Shown: positions 8,470 through 18,002 of the stretch, in pieces
Position numbering within the stretch: position 1 is the stretch's first letter
How the letters are laid out: every line of letters starts with the position of its first letter
Assembly: GCF_012927485.1 (NCBI RefSeq)
Contig: NZ_JABBPC010000026.1
Span: forward strand, 1 to 43,901
Reading direction: 5' to 3'
DNA from: Polaromonas sp.
GTDB taxonomy: Bacteria; Pseudomonadota; Gammaproteobacteria; Burkholderiales; Burkholderiaceae_C
Length of the DNA: 43,901 bases
The notes under the pieces: generated by a model
Seen by the model: only the letters and a program-made list of their open reading frames with translations
The model's database searches: none
Told to the model about the DNA's origin: nothing
Made by a program: the position numbers and the translations under genes

Positions 8470-9174
8470 ATGCTACGTCGAGAGTTTAACCACGCCAGCG
8501 TCGCTGCGCTGGTTGCATTGCTGCTAACCACCAACCGCCCAGCTTACGCGCTGTCACTGAGTGACCTGACCAACGCCGAGGCCAGTAGGGGCTTGAAAGC
8601 TGCCCTTGAAAAGGGCGTATTGGCGGCCGTGGCCTTACTGGGCAAACCAGATGGATTCCTCGGAAACCCAAAAGTTCGCATTCCTTTGCCTGGGTACCTG
8701 GAAAACGCCTCACAGCTGCTTAGAAATTTTGGTCAAGGCAAGCGCATCGACGAGCTGGTCACCGCCATCAACCGCGCCGCTGAAGCCGCCGTGCCGATGG
8801 GTAAAGACCTTCTAATCGGCGCAGTCCGGTCCATGAACGTTAACGACGCCAAAAATATATTGCAGGGCGGGGAAACCTCTGTCACCAGTTTTTTTGTCGA
8901 AAAAACCCGTTCCCCGTTGGGTGCAAAGTTTTTGCCGGTAGTCACGCAAGCCACCGAAAAGGTTGAAGTCGCCAGAAAATACAACGAATTTGCCAGCAAG
9001 GCCGTTGACTTTGGCTTGGTTAAAAAGGAAGACGCGAACATTCAGCAGTACATCACCAGCAAGACGCTAGACGGCCTTTACCTGATCATTGCCGAAGAAG
9101 AAAGGAAAATACGTCAAAATCCAGTCGGCACCGGCAGCGCGATCCTTCAGAAGGTTTTTGGGGCCTTGAAGTAG
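8470..9174 (+). CDS. DUF4197 family secreted protein
   Basis: A 234-residue protein with an N-terminal signal peptide (hydrophobic stretch ASVAALVALLLTTN, likely cleavage after AYA). The mature part starts LSLSDLTNAEASRGLKAALEKG, the hallmark of DUF4197, and continues with KVRIPLPGYLENA and NDAKNILQGGETSVTSFF, both conserved in that family. The function is unknown; the protein is expected in the periplasm. Its start is only 16 bp from the divergent TlpA-like gene, so each promoter must lie largely inside the other gene. The 120 bp after it hold no clear terminator before metY. Confidence 0.88.
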   Translation: MLRREFNHASVAALVALLLTTNRPAYALSLSDLTNAEASRGLKAALEKGVLAAVALLGKPDGFLGNPKVRIPLPGYLENASQLLRNFGQGKRIDELVTAINRAAEAAVPMGKDLLIGAVRSMNVNDAKNILQGGETSVTSFFVEKTRSPLGAKFLPVVTQATEKVEVARKYNEFASKAVDFGLVKKEDANIQQYITSKTLDGLYLIIAEEERKIRQNPVGTGSAILQKVFGALK

Positions 9175-9294
9175 CGCTAATTGCGACGGGCTCCCCCGCT
9201 TCAGGAGAACGCCTGCATAAGCATCCAACTACTGGGTATTAGACAAGCCGGCAAGAGGGCTGTTACGCTGCTTTCTTTTGAACCGGTGCACCCC

Positions 9295-10572
9295 ATGAAA
9301 ATTGAAACTATTGCCGTCCATGGCGGCTACTCGCCAGATCCCTCCACTAAGGCTGTCGCGGTGCCCATCTATCAGACGGCGGCCTTTGCGTTCGATAGCA
9401 CGCAGCATGGAGCGGACCTGTTCGACCTGAAGGTTGCGGGCAATATCTACAGCCGCATCATGAACCCTACCAATGGCGTGCTGGAAGCGCGCCTGGCGGC
9501 TATGGAGGGCGGGGTGGGTGCATTGGCTGTGGCCTCTGGCATGGCTGCTACCAGCTATGCGATCCAAACCATTACCGAGGCAGGAGACAACATCGTTTCG
9601 GGTGCAACGCTGTACGGCGGCACTTACAACCTGTTTGCACACACTTTTCCGCAAATGGGTATTGGGGTGCGTTTTGCCGATCCGCGAGATCCGGCCTCGT
9701 TTGCCAAGTTAATCGATGAACGCACGAAGGCCATCTTTTGCGAATCGGTCGGCAACCCGCTGGGAAATGTCACTGACATTGCCGCTTTGGCGAAGGTCGC
9801 CCACGTCGCAGGGATCCCGCTCATTGTGGACAACACGGTGCCCAGCCCCTACTTGTGCCGACCATTCGAGCATGGCGCGGACATTGTGGTGCATTCACTC
9901 ACCAAATACCTCGGAGGTCACGGTACGACGATAGGCGGCGCTATTGTGGACAGCGGCACGTTCCCCTGGGCCGATCACAAGGTCCGCTTCAAACGCCTGA
10001 ATGAGCCTGACGTGAGCTACCACGGTGTGGTGTACACGGATACGTTTGGCCCTGCGGCCTATATTGGTCGGGCTCGTGTGGTGCCGTTGCGTAACATGGG
10101 CGCGGCGCTCAGCCCCATGAGCGCTTTTTTGATTTTGCAAGGGATTGAAACTCTGGCCCTTCGTATGGATCGCATTTGCGACAACGCCTTGGCAATAGCG
10201 CACTTCCTTCAAAGCAACTCTAAGGTCGCTTGGGTCAACTACGCGGGCCTGCCTGACCACCGCGACCATGCGCTCGCGCAAAGGCTGATGGGCGGCCGAG
10301 CCTCCGGCATCATCAGCTTTGGCGTGAATTCTGCTGACGCGATTGCCGCCGGAACCCGCTTCCAGGATGCACTCAAGCTCTTCACGCGCCTGGTCAATAT
10401 CGGCGACGCGAAGTCGCTCGCCTGCCACCCGGCCTCCACCACCCATCGCCAGCTTGATCCCGCCGAACTGGCTAAAGCGGGTGTCAGTGCCGATATGGTG
10501 CGCTTGTCCATCGGCATTGAACACATTGATGATCTGCTGGCGGATCTCCAACAGGCGCTGTCCGTGGTCTGA
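9295..10572 (+). CDS. metY: O-acetylhomoserine sulfhydrylase (aminocarboxypropyltransferase)
   Basis: A 425-residue PLP enzyme of the Cys/Met metabolism family. It makes homocysteine directly from O-acetylhomoserine and sulfide. It has the start ETIAVHGGYSPDPSTKAVAVPIYQT, the phosphate-binding region ASGMAAT, and the PLP lysine in VVHSLTKYLGGHGT (Lys204). DAKSLACHPASTTH near the C-terminus is the sulfhydrylase-type substrate loop. The start was placed at the ATG that gives the conserved N-terminus; the in-frame upstream stretch is not conserved in character. It appears to be a single-gene unit. No SAM riboswitch was recognised upstream. Confidence 0.93.
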   Translation: MKIETIAVHGGYSPDPSTKAVAVPIYQTAAFAFDSTQHGADLFDLKVAGNIYSRIMNPTNGVLEARLAAMEGGVGALAVASGMAATSYAIQTITEAGDNIVSGATLYGGTYNLFAHTFPQMGIGVRFADPRDPASFAKLIDERTKAIFCESVGNPLGNVTDIAALAKVAHVAGIPLIVDNTVPSPYLCRPFEHGADIVVHSLTKYLGGHGTTIGGAIVDSGTFPWADHKVRFKRLNEPDVSYHGVVYTDTFGPAAYIGRARVVPLRNMGAALSPMSAFLILQGIETLALRMDRICDNALAIAHFLQSNSKVAWVNYAGLPDHRDHALAQRLMGGRASGIISFGVNSADAIAAGTRFQDALKLFTRLVNIGDAKSLACHPASTTHRQLDPAELAKAGVSADMVRLSIGIEHIDDLLADLQQALSVV

Positions 10573-10631
10573 TTCTTCGGCCACGTTGTTTCAGCTACGC
10601 AACGATTTGGCCGACCTTTGGGTCCCGATGT

Positions 10632-10645
10632 TTGATCTGCGTCAA
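10632..10645. promoter_or_regulatory. FNR/Anr-type box upstream of ompW
   Basis: TTGATCTGCGTCAA fits the FNR-family pattern TTGAT-N4-GTCAA/ATCAA. Its centre is about 126 bp upstream of the ompW ATG. In E. coli ompW is a known FNR target, which makes the site plausible here. No strong -10 element is evident at the class II distance. Confidence 0.55.
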
Positions 10646-10764
10646 CCTTACGGCGGGCTACTAGGCCGCTTGTGGCACTTTTGAGCCAAATCAAGCGTGC
10701 TTTTGGCCCCGGAAGCGCCCAATCAGTGCTGGGAATGTTCCCAATTCTTTATTAAACGCTCATC

Positions 10765-11367
10765 ATGAAAAAACAAGTTATCGCAGCTGCCGTGCTGTGC
10801 GCTCTCGTGTCAAGTGCAGCCTTTGCCCAGCAGGCCAAAGAAGGTCCCTGGATGGTGCGTGTTCGTGCCGTGAACCTGGAAAGCGCCAATGGCGACACCA
10901 CGGGCCTGGGGCTGAGTATTGACAACAAGGTCATTCCTGAAGTGGACTTCAGCTACTTCTTCAGTAAAAATTTGGCGGTTGAGTTGGTTCTGACGGTGCC
11001 CCAGAAGCAGACATTGCACTCCAGCCTTTTGGGCAAAGACATCGGCACCCTCTATCACCTGCCACCGACGGTGACGTTGCAGTACCACTTTGACGTCAAG
11101 GGTGTCAAACCGTACGTTGGGGCAGGTATTAACTATACGCATTTTTCCAGCGTTGATGTCCTGGGAGGCGCGGCCACCATCGACAAAAACAGCTGGGGTC
11201 CCGCCTTGCAAGCGGGTGTAGATATCCCGCTGAGCGGCAATATGTACCTCAACGTGGACGTGAAAAAGGTTTACATCCGCACGGATGTGCATGCCGGCGG
11301 GGCAAATCTCGGCACCTTCAAGATCGATCCCGTGCTCTTCGGCGTTGGTCTGGGCTGGCGCTTCTAA
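10765..11367 (+). CDS. ompW: Outer membrane protein OmpW
   Basis: A 200-residue precursor with signal peptide MKKQVIAAAVLCALVSSAAFAQ. The mature part reads like an eight-stranded OmpW beta-barrel: GPWMVRVRAVNLESANGD at the start, VIPEVDFSYFFSKNLAVEL, LPPTVTLQYHFD, VKPYVGAGINYTHFS and the terminal aromatic strand ending GVGLGWRF. OmpW forms a narrow hydrophobic channel in the outer membrane and is induced by low oxygen and stress in enterobacteria. A palindrome TGGGAA-TG-TTCCCA (10730-10743) lies just upstream of the start. A strong terminator follows. Confidence 0.95.
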   Translation: MKKQVIAAAVLCALVSSAAFAQQAKEGPWMVRVRAVNLESANGDTTGLGLSIDNKVIPEVDFSYFFSKNLAVELVLTVPQKQTLHSSLLGKDIGTLYHLPPTVTLQYHFDVKGVKPYVGAGINYTHFSSVDVLGGAATIDKNSWGPALQAGVDIPLSGNMYLNVDVKKVYIRTDVHAGGANLGTFKIDPVLFGVGLGWRF

Positions 11368-11388
11368 GTTCAACTTTTCCTGAACGGC

Positions 11389-11425
11389 AAGCCTTGTCAC
11401 TCAGTCGCGTGACAGGGCTTTTTTA
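11389..11425 (+). terminator. Rho-independent terminator of ompW
   Basis: A 12-bp stem (AAGCCTTGTCAC against GTGACAGGGCTT, with one G-T pair), an 8-nt loop and a T run directly after it, 21 bp downstream of ompW. Confidence 0.9.
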
Positions 11426-11431
11426 TGCCCG

Positions 11432-11695
11432 TCACCCAGGCGATGAGTCAAACTGCATTGAAGGGGAACTGCTGAACCGCCGCTGCAGTACATGATGACT
11501 CAGAATCTGCTGGAACACCGCCAGTCCGGCATGGCTGATCACGAAGATCCACATCAGGTTGGCGATAGCTTTAAGTCTCTCGAGCACCAAGCCGTTGGGT
11601 ATCTTCCCCGTGAACAACCAGTCACCACTGATGCTCATGGTCAGTGCCGTCAGTTGTCCCAGTCCCTGCACGACGCTGGCAAGGAGACCTCTCAT
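11432..11695 (-). pseudogene. Cytochrome b561-domain remnant (C-terminal piece)
   Basis: An 87-codon open frame whose product contains GLLASVVQGLGQLTALTMSI, a WLF...LERLKAIANLMW stretch and FVISHAGLAVFQQILSHHVL. This resembles the last part of a b561-type membrane cytochrome with one of its heme histidines. Two hydrophobic segments remain instead of four. The frame is closed by a TAG nine codons upstream of the first ATG, and no ribosome binding site precedes that ATG. It follows the DedA-PAP2 gene on the same strand. The best reading is a truncated, decayed gene; a short functional protein cannot be excluded. Confidence 0.5.
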
Positions 11696-11746
11696 CGGAT
11701 TCAGGTGGTTTTGCGCTGACTAATCAATGTGACCAAGGTGGCTGCC

Positions 11747-13156
11747 CTATTCAGTGTGGCCGGGCGGGTTCGGTTTTGGGTGGGGGGCGAGGTTTCTACG
11801 GGAGTGCTGCCAGTAAGTGTGCATCGCCGTGAGGCATAGCGTCAACCAGGCGACCCCTTCGGCGAAAGCAGCCAGCACGTCACTGAGGTAGTGCGCACCC
11901 AGATAAATTCGGGTGAGTGCCACCAGAATCACCAACGCGATCGACGCAAGCACAATCATCACCCGCCAGCGCCAACCGTGAATCGTCTTCACCAGCATTG
12001 CGGCCACCACGCCATAAAAAAGCGTTGCGCCCGCTACATGACCGCTTGGGAAGCTGTAACTCGACAAGGCAACGAGTGGATCGTCAAAGCTGGGGCGGGC
12101 GCGGTGAAAAGCGTACTTCATCAGGACATTGAGCAGCATCCCGAATGGTATGGTGACGTTTACGCAGATGAACCAATACCAGTCCCGCTTCCAGGCCAAA
12201 TAGCTGGCCATCAGCAGCACGGCTGCGGTAACCGGAATCGGATCATGGAGGTGCGTAACCACGCGCATGACTTGCGTCAGAAGTGGTGTGGCGTGTGCGT
12301 GAAACCATTGCGCCACCCGCAAATCGATGACGGTTAACGGGTCACCACTGACAACGTCTTCGGCGATTCCGCCGAATAACCAGCTCGCGCCAATCAGCAC
12401 CCCTGCGCCTATGGTGAGTTGCAAGCCAAGATAATTGCGAGGAGACAGCCTGTTTCGAATAAAAGCAAGTTGAGGCGCAAAGCGGAGCGCCAGCGTTCGG
12501 ATACGCGGTTGTTGAAGAAGGCGATACCCGACTTGCCTAATGAACCCCTCATGGCGCGCTGCCCATCGCCATAACCAGATCAGCAACAGTGCGAATACCG
12601 CGAGGCCGCCCAGCAATGCGCTGGCCCGCCCCATCCAGCGCTCGGCGGTGTGCCAGCTGGCGCCCAGGAAGTATCCAAGCAGCGCGACAGCGGACGCCCA
12701 GAGAACCGCGCCTGCGACGTTGTAAGGCAAGAACTTCCGATAAGCCATTCGGGACGATCCAGCCAGGAAGGGCACCACGGCTCGGGCAAAACCGACAAAT
12801 CGGCCCAAAAAAACTGCTTTACTGCCATGCCGTGAAAAAAATGCATCTGCCTTGCTAACGCGCGCGTCGGTCAAGCCTAGTCGCCCGCCATACTGTGTCA
12901 ACGCCGGGCGCCCCATGCGGCGTCCCATTTCATAACCGAGACTGTCTCCCACGACCGCTCCCACGGCAACGACCGCGATCAGCAGGTCCAGGTCGAGCAG
13001 TCCCTGGGCAGCAAGAAAGCCGGCGACCAACACAAGGCTTTCGCCCGGAATAACCAAGCCGACAAAAGCGGCCGATTCCAGCATTGCGCCAACGAAGATG
13101 ACTAGATAGCCCCATTGTCCAAGGCGGCCGATAAGGTTGATGAGGTACTGCAGCAT
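11747..13156 (-). CDS. DedA - PAP2 phosphatase fusion, multi-pass membrane protein
   Basis: A 469-residue inner-membrane protein with two joined parts. Residues 1 to about 200 form a DedA/SNARE-associated domain (E-[ST]-x-x-x-x-G-x-x-[IV]-P-G-E as ESAAFVGLVIPGE, and GRFVGFARAVVPFLAGSSRM). Residues from about 265 form a PAP2 acid phosphatase with all three motifs: KYAFHRARP, SYSFPSGH and TRIYLGAHYLSD. DedA proteins include undecaprenyl-phosphate flippases, and PAP2 enzymes dephosphorylate lipid pyrophosphates, so recycling of the lipid carrier is a fair guess. The start was chosen six bases after AAGGAG. Confidence 0.9.
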   Translation of the reverse strand: MLQYLINLIGRLGQWGYLVIFVGAMLESAAFVGLVIPGESLVLVAGFLAAQGLLDLDLLIAVVAVGAVVGDSLGYEMGRRMGRPALTQYGGRLGLTDARVSKADAFFSRHGSKAVFLGRFVGFARAVVPFLAGSSRMAYRKFLPYNVAGAVLWASAVALLGYFLGASWHTAERWMGRASALLGGLAVFALLLIWLWRWAARHEGFIRQVGYRLLQQPRIRTLALRFAPQLAFIRNRLSPRNYLGLQLTIGAGVLIGASWLFGGIAEDVVSGDPLTVIDLRVAQWFHAHATPLLTQVMRVVTHLHDPIPVTAAVLLMASYLAWKRDWYWFICVNVTIPFGMLLNVLMKYAFHRARPSFDDPLVALSSYSFPSGHVAGATLFYGVVAAMLVKTIHGWRWRVMIVLASIALVILVALTRIYLGAHYLSDVLAAFAEGVAWLTLCLTAMHTYWQHSRRNLAPHPKPNPPGHTE

Positions 13157-13210
13157 GGGCATCTCCTTTGAGCCTTGGGTAACCAACTGCGGGGTGCGAG
13201 CAACTGGCGA

Positions 13211-14446
13211 TCAAATTACCGCTTTTTGCCTCAGCTCCGCCAGTTGTGTCGCAGAGTAATTCAGTAAGCTGCGCAACACTTCTTCGGTGTGCTGGCCCAG
13301 CAGGGGGGGCGGCAGATCAGTACGGACCGGTGTGGCGCTGAGTTTGATCGGGCTGGAGACCAAGCGCAGGTCGCTTTTAATCGGATGCTTCCAGTGCGTG
13401 ACCATGTGACGGGCCTCGATTTGCGGGTCGGCAAACACTTCCGCTAGATTGTTAATGGCGCCGCACGGCACTTTTTCCGCTTCCAGCGCGGTCAGCCAAT
13501 CGGCTTTGGTGCGGGTTCTCATCACCTCTTCCAGCATCGGCACCAGCTGGCCCCGGTTAATGACCCGGTCTCGGTTTTTGGAAAAGAGTGGATTCGAGGC
13601 TAGCTCCGGAATATTGGCAACCTTGCAGAACTTCACATACTGGGAATCGTTGCCCACCGCCAGGATCAAGTGGTCTTTGCTGCCATCCGCTGCAGGAGAT
13701 ACCTCAAACACCTGATAAGGCACGATGTTCTGGTGCGCATTGCCAATGCGCTGCGGCACCTTGCCGCTGACCAGATAGTTGGCCCCCAGGTTGGCGAGCA
13801 TGGCGACTTGAGTGTCGAGTAGCGCCATGTCCACTTGTTGGCCTTCGCCGGTTTTTTCGACATGGCGCAGGGCGGCGAGTATGCCGACCGTGGCATACAT
13901 GCCGGTCATTAGATCCGCGACGGCTACGCCGACTTTCTGAGGGCCACCGCCCAGGTCGTCGCGCTCGCCGGTGATGCTCATCAGCCCGCCCATGCCTTGA
14001 ATCGCATAGTCGTAACCGGCCCGTTCGGCGTAAGGCCCGTTTTGGCCAAACCCCGTGATAGAGCAATAGACCAAACGCGGATTGATCGCGCTCAGCGAGG
14101 CATAGTCGAGGCCGTAGCGCGCCATGTCGCCGACTTTGAAGTTCTCGACAAAGACGTCGCAGTGCGTGACCAGTTCGCGAATTAGCGTCTGGCCGGCCAG
14201 CTGGGAAATATCGCAGGTGACGGAGCGCTTGTTGCGGTTGGTGCCGAGGTAGTAGGCGGCTTCTTGCGTCTCCGCACCCTGCTCATCCCTTAAAAACGGC
14301 GGTCCCCAGGAACGGGTGTCATCGCCGGTGTCTGGGCGCTCGATCTTGATGACATCAGCGCCGAGGTCAGCCAACGTCTGGGTACACCACGGGCCCGCGA
14401 GGACGCGGGACAAATCGAGGATGCGAATGCCTTGAAGAGAGTTCAT
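13211..14446 (-). CDS. CaiB/BaiF family CoA-transferase
   Basis: A 411-residue type III CoA-transferase. It begins MNSLQGIRILDLSRVLAGPWCTQ and contains DVIKIERPDTGDDTR, FVENFKVGDMARYGLDY, NPRLVYCSITGFGQNGPY and the catalytic aspartate in VAVADLMTGMYA (Asp178). These enzymes swap CoA between carboxylic acids through a mixed anhydride; the acid used here cannot be told. The gene is divergent from the sigma54 activator (71 bp apart) and lies 54 bp upstream of the DedA-PAP2 start on the same strand. Formyl-CoA transferase is one subfamily, but no oxalyl-CoA decarboxylase is nearby. Confidence 0.92.
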   Translation of the reverse strand: MNSLQGIRILDLSRVLAGPWCTQTLADLGADVIKIERPDTGDDTRSWGPPFLRDEQGAETQEAAYYLGTNRNKRSVTCDISQLAGQTLIRELVTHCDVFVENFKVGDMARYGLDYASLSAINPRLVYCSITGFGQNGPYAERAGYDYAIQGMGGLMSITGERDDLGGGPQKVGVAVADLMTGMYATVGILAALRHVEKTGEGQQVDMALLDTQVAMLANLGANYLVSGKVPQRIGNAHQNIVPYQVFEVSPAADGSKDHLILAVGNDSQYVKFCKVANIPELASNPLFSKNRDRVINRGQLVPMLEEVMRTRTKADWLTALEAEKVPCGAINNLAEVFADPQIEARHMVTHWKHPIKSDLRLVSSPIKLSATPVRTDLPPPLLGQHTEEVLRSLLNYSATQLAELRQKAVI

Positions 14447-14517
14447 GGTCGCTATTTTGCCAGCGTACTCTGCGCCTGAATTTCCGCTCTGGGCCCGAAA
14501 CTTGCGGTAGGCAGGAC

Positions 14518-16140
<1,623 letters not shown>

Positions 16141-16152
16141 CTCAGCTTGGCT

Positions 16153-16185
16153 TTCAATATGTCGACAAATTGTTGACATATTGAA
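16153..16185. promoter_or_regulatory. Near-perfect 33-bp palindrome, likely activator binding site
   Basis: Outer arms TTCAATATGTC and GACATATTGAA are perfectly complementary, and the inner part is nearly so. Inside are two copies of TGTYGACA (16160-16167 and 16171-16178) set 11 bp apart, one helical turn. The centre lies about 175 bp upstream of the predicted sigma54 start, the usual distance for an enhancer-type site. The adjacent activator is the natural candidate to bind it. Confidence 0.7.
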
Positions 16186-16317
16186 GTGACCTCCCGGCGC
16201 AGTTCGAACGCCGGCAGGTCTTAAAAATCTAAAAAGATGACTTTTCCATAGCAAAGACTCCTTCAAATACCTGACTCACAGGACAGATTGCTAAAACTTA
16301 CTGCAATAGGCCGCCAT

Positions 16318-16333
16318 TGGCACAGGTGTTGCA
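16318..16333 (+). promoter_or_regulatory. Sigma54 (-24/-12) promoter of the sulfurtransferase operon
   Basis: TGGCAC-AGGTG-TTGCA matches the RpoN consensus TGGCAC-N5-TTGCA without mismatch, with the required GG-N10-GC spacing. Transcription should start near 16344, leaving a leader of about 39 nt. Between this and the upstream palindrome lie a CCGGCG/CGCCGG stem (16194-16214) and an A/T-rich stretch (16221-16250) that could assist bending. Confidence 0.88.
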
Positions 16334-16382
16334 TTTAGTCCGTCGGGCAACCCGCCTGCAACCCAACCTACACGAGGACACA

Positions 16383-17288
16383 ATGGCCAACGCAATCGAT
16401 TCACCTGTTTTGATTTCCCCCGACCAGCTCCTGGCGCTCAAGAGCGCCGAACCGGTAGTCATCATCGACACCCGCGACGCTGAAGCCTACGTCGCCGGCC
16501 ATATTGAAGGCGCGGTGAACCTGCGCGAAATTTTTACTTACCTCGCCACCTCAACGCCAGAGGGGCTACAAGCTCTCAAGGAAAGCTTTGCACAGCAGCT
16601 TGGCGCGGCGGGCCTTTCCGGCCGCGAAACGGCGGTGTTTTACGAAGACGCTTTGAACAGCGGTTATGGTCAGTCTTGCCGCGGCTATTACCTGCTGACC
16701 TGGCTGGGTTATCCGAAGGTGCGGGTCCTTAATGGGGGCTTCTCAGCATGGAAAGCGGCCGGGCTGGCAGTGTCCACTGCACCTGCCACACCAGTTGCAG
16801 TCAAGTTCCCGACTGATTTGCCCATAGCAGACGTGATGGTCACGCTGGATGACGTCAAGGCGGTGCTCGGTACCGATACCGTGTTGATGGATGTGCGCGA
16901 TGTGGACGAATGGATTGGGGATAGCTCTTCGCCGTACGGTAAAGATTTTGCGCCACGAAAGGGTCGTTTGCCTGGCGCGAAATGGCTGGAGTGGTACCGC
17001 TTCATGAAGCCGTCACCGCAGGGTCCGGTGTTCAAGTCGCCGGATGAGGTACGCGCTGAATGCGCCACCGCTGGCATCCTGCCCGACAACACGGTCTACC
17101 TCTATTGCTTCAAGGGCGCACGAGCTTCCAATACGTTCTTGGCTCTCAAACAGGCGGGATTCAAGGACGTGCGCATGTACTTCGGGTCGTGGAACGAGTG
17201 GTCTCGCGATCCGGCTCTACCCATCGAAACCGGACTGCCCACTGCGAGCCACGCTGCCGCGACCCAACCACGGGCGCTGGCTGCCTAA
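16383..17288 (+). CDS. Tandem-rhodanese sulfurtransferase (SseA/thiosulfate sulfurtransferase type)
   Basis: A 301-residue protein of two rhodanese domains. The N-terminal one (about 10-140, VIIDTRDAEAYVAGHIEGAVNL) has no catalytic cysteine loop. The C-terminal one (about 155-285, VLMDVRDVDEWIGD) has the active loop CFKGAR with Cys242. Such enzymes move sulfane sulfur from thiosulfate or 3-mercaptopyruvate to cyanide or thiols. The six-residue loop starting CxxGxR suits thiosulfate more than mercaptopyruvate (CGSGVTA), though the substrate is not certain. The start at the ATG after GAGGACACA fits the sigma54 leader. It is the first gene of the operon. Confidence 0.92.
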   Translation: MANAIDSPVLISPDQLLALKSAEPVVIIDTRDAEAYVAGHIEGAVNLREIFTYLATSTPEGLQALKESFAQQLGAAGLSGRETAVFYEDALNSGYGQSCRGYYLLTWLGYPKVRVLNGGFSAWKAAGLAVSTAPATPVAVKFPTDLPIADVMVTLDDVKAVLGTDTVLMDVRDVDEWIGDSSSPYGKDFAPRKGRLPGAKWLEWYRFMKPSPQGPVFKSPDEVRAECATAGILPDNTVYLYCFKGARASNTFLALKQAGFKDVRMYFGSWNEWSRDPALPIETGLPTASHAAATQPRALAA

Positions 17289-17310
17289 ACCCTTAACGGT
17301 CGTCTCCCGA

Positions 17311-17328
17311 GTCTGCAAATTTGCAGAC
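17311..17328. promoter_or_regulatory. Perfect 18-bp palindrome between sulfurtransferase and osmC-like gene
   Basis: GTCTGCAAATTTGCAGAC is perfectly self-complementary. It sits 22 bp after the sulfurtransferase stop and 39 bp before the next ATG. As RNA it makes a 7-bp stem with an AAUU loop; as DNA it is a plausible dimer site. No promoter was recognised beside it. Confidence 0.5.
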
Positions 17329-17367
17329 CGCCCACGTTATTTTAAAAATTTCCATCAGGAACTCTTC

Positions 17368-17940
17368 ATGTCCGATACTGCCACCCTTAGCCCTGCCCAG
17401 ACTGTCAAAACCGTAAAAACCTATCTGAACCCTATCGACCGCGACGGCCTGATGGTCTTCGCCGATAAGGGCCGCAACAATCCCGCAAGCCGAGGCACCA
17501 ACAAGGTTCATACGGTGATGGACGGCCAGTACCGCTCGTTGAGTCAGGTAGGAAACCACGTCCCGGTGGTGGTGGACGAGCCTCTGCACTTGTTCGGCCA
17601 GGACACTGCCCCAGCGCCGGGCGAGATCGTTCTATCGGGTCTGGGCGGTTGCCTCGCCGTTGGCATAACGGCTGTGGCCACCTGGAAGCAGGTCAAGCTC
17701 ACAAAAATCGAAATCTTCCTGGAAGGCGACATTGGCAACCCCGCTGCTTGGGGTGCTGGCGGTGCGTTGCAGAAAATGCCCCCCGAAATGGGATTTCAGG
17801 CCATCCGCGTGAAGGTTCTGGTTGAGGGTGACGCGCCGCGCGAAGTGCTGGAAGAGATCGTGCATCACGCTAACTTCTATTCACCTGTGGCCAACAGCAT
17901 GCGTAATCCGATCCCCATGGAAATCAGCCTTGCAGATTGA
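17368..17940 (+). CDS. OsmC-family protein lacking the second active cysteine
   Basis: A 190-residue OsmC/Ohr-fold protein. Its central helix carries IVLSGLGGCLAVGITAVA with Cys95 at the usual first active-site position. The region that normally holds the second cysteine (HxxCPV) reads HHANFYSPVANSM, so that cysteine is replaced. Classical OsmC/Ohr enzymes reduce organic hydroperoxides with both cysteines; single-cysteine relatives may instead carry persulfides or do other thiol chemistry. TCAGGA precedes the start. It lies between the sulfurtransferase and the flavoprotein gene in the sigma54 operon, which fits a sulfur-handling role. Confidence 0.88.
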   Translation: MSDTATLSPAQTVKTVKTYLNPIDRDGLMVFADKGRNNPASRGTNKVHTVMDGQYRSLSQVGNHVPVVVDEPLHLFGQDTAPAPGEIVLSGLGGCLAVGITAVATWKQVKLTKIEIFLEGDIGNPAAWGAGGALQKMPPEMGFQAIRVKVLVEGDAPREVLEEIVHHANFYSPVANSMRNPIPMEISLAD

Positions 17941-18002
17941 GCGACTGATCGCCAACCCCCAGACTTAGCCCCCGTCCATCACCCGTACCTCAAGGACTCC
18001 CA

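Noticed and set aside
9175..9294. Possible SAM riboswitch before metY
   Set aside because: The 120-bp leader shows none of the conserved SAM aptamer cores or a following terminator that I could recognise.
14491..14506. A -24/-12-like sequence (GGGCCC-N5-TTGCG) just upstream of the sigma54 activator gene
   Set aside because: It has three mismatches to consensus, and its start of transcription would fall on the ATG, leaving no leader for the ribosome binding site.
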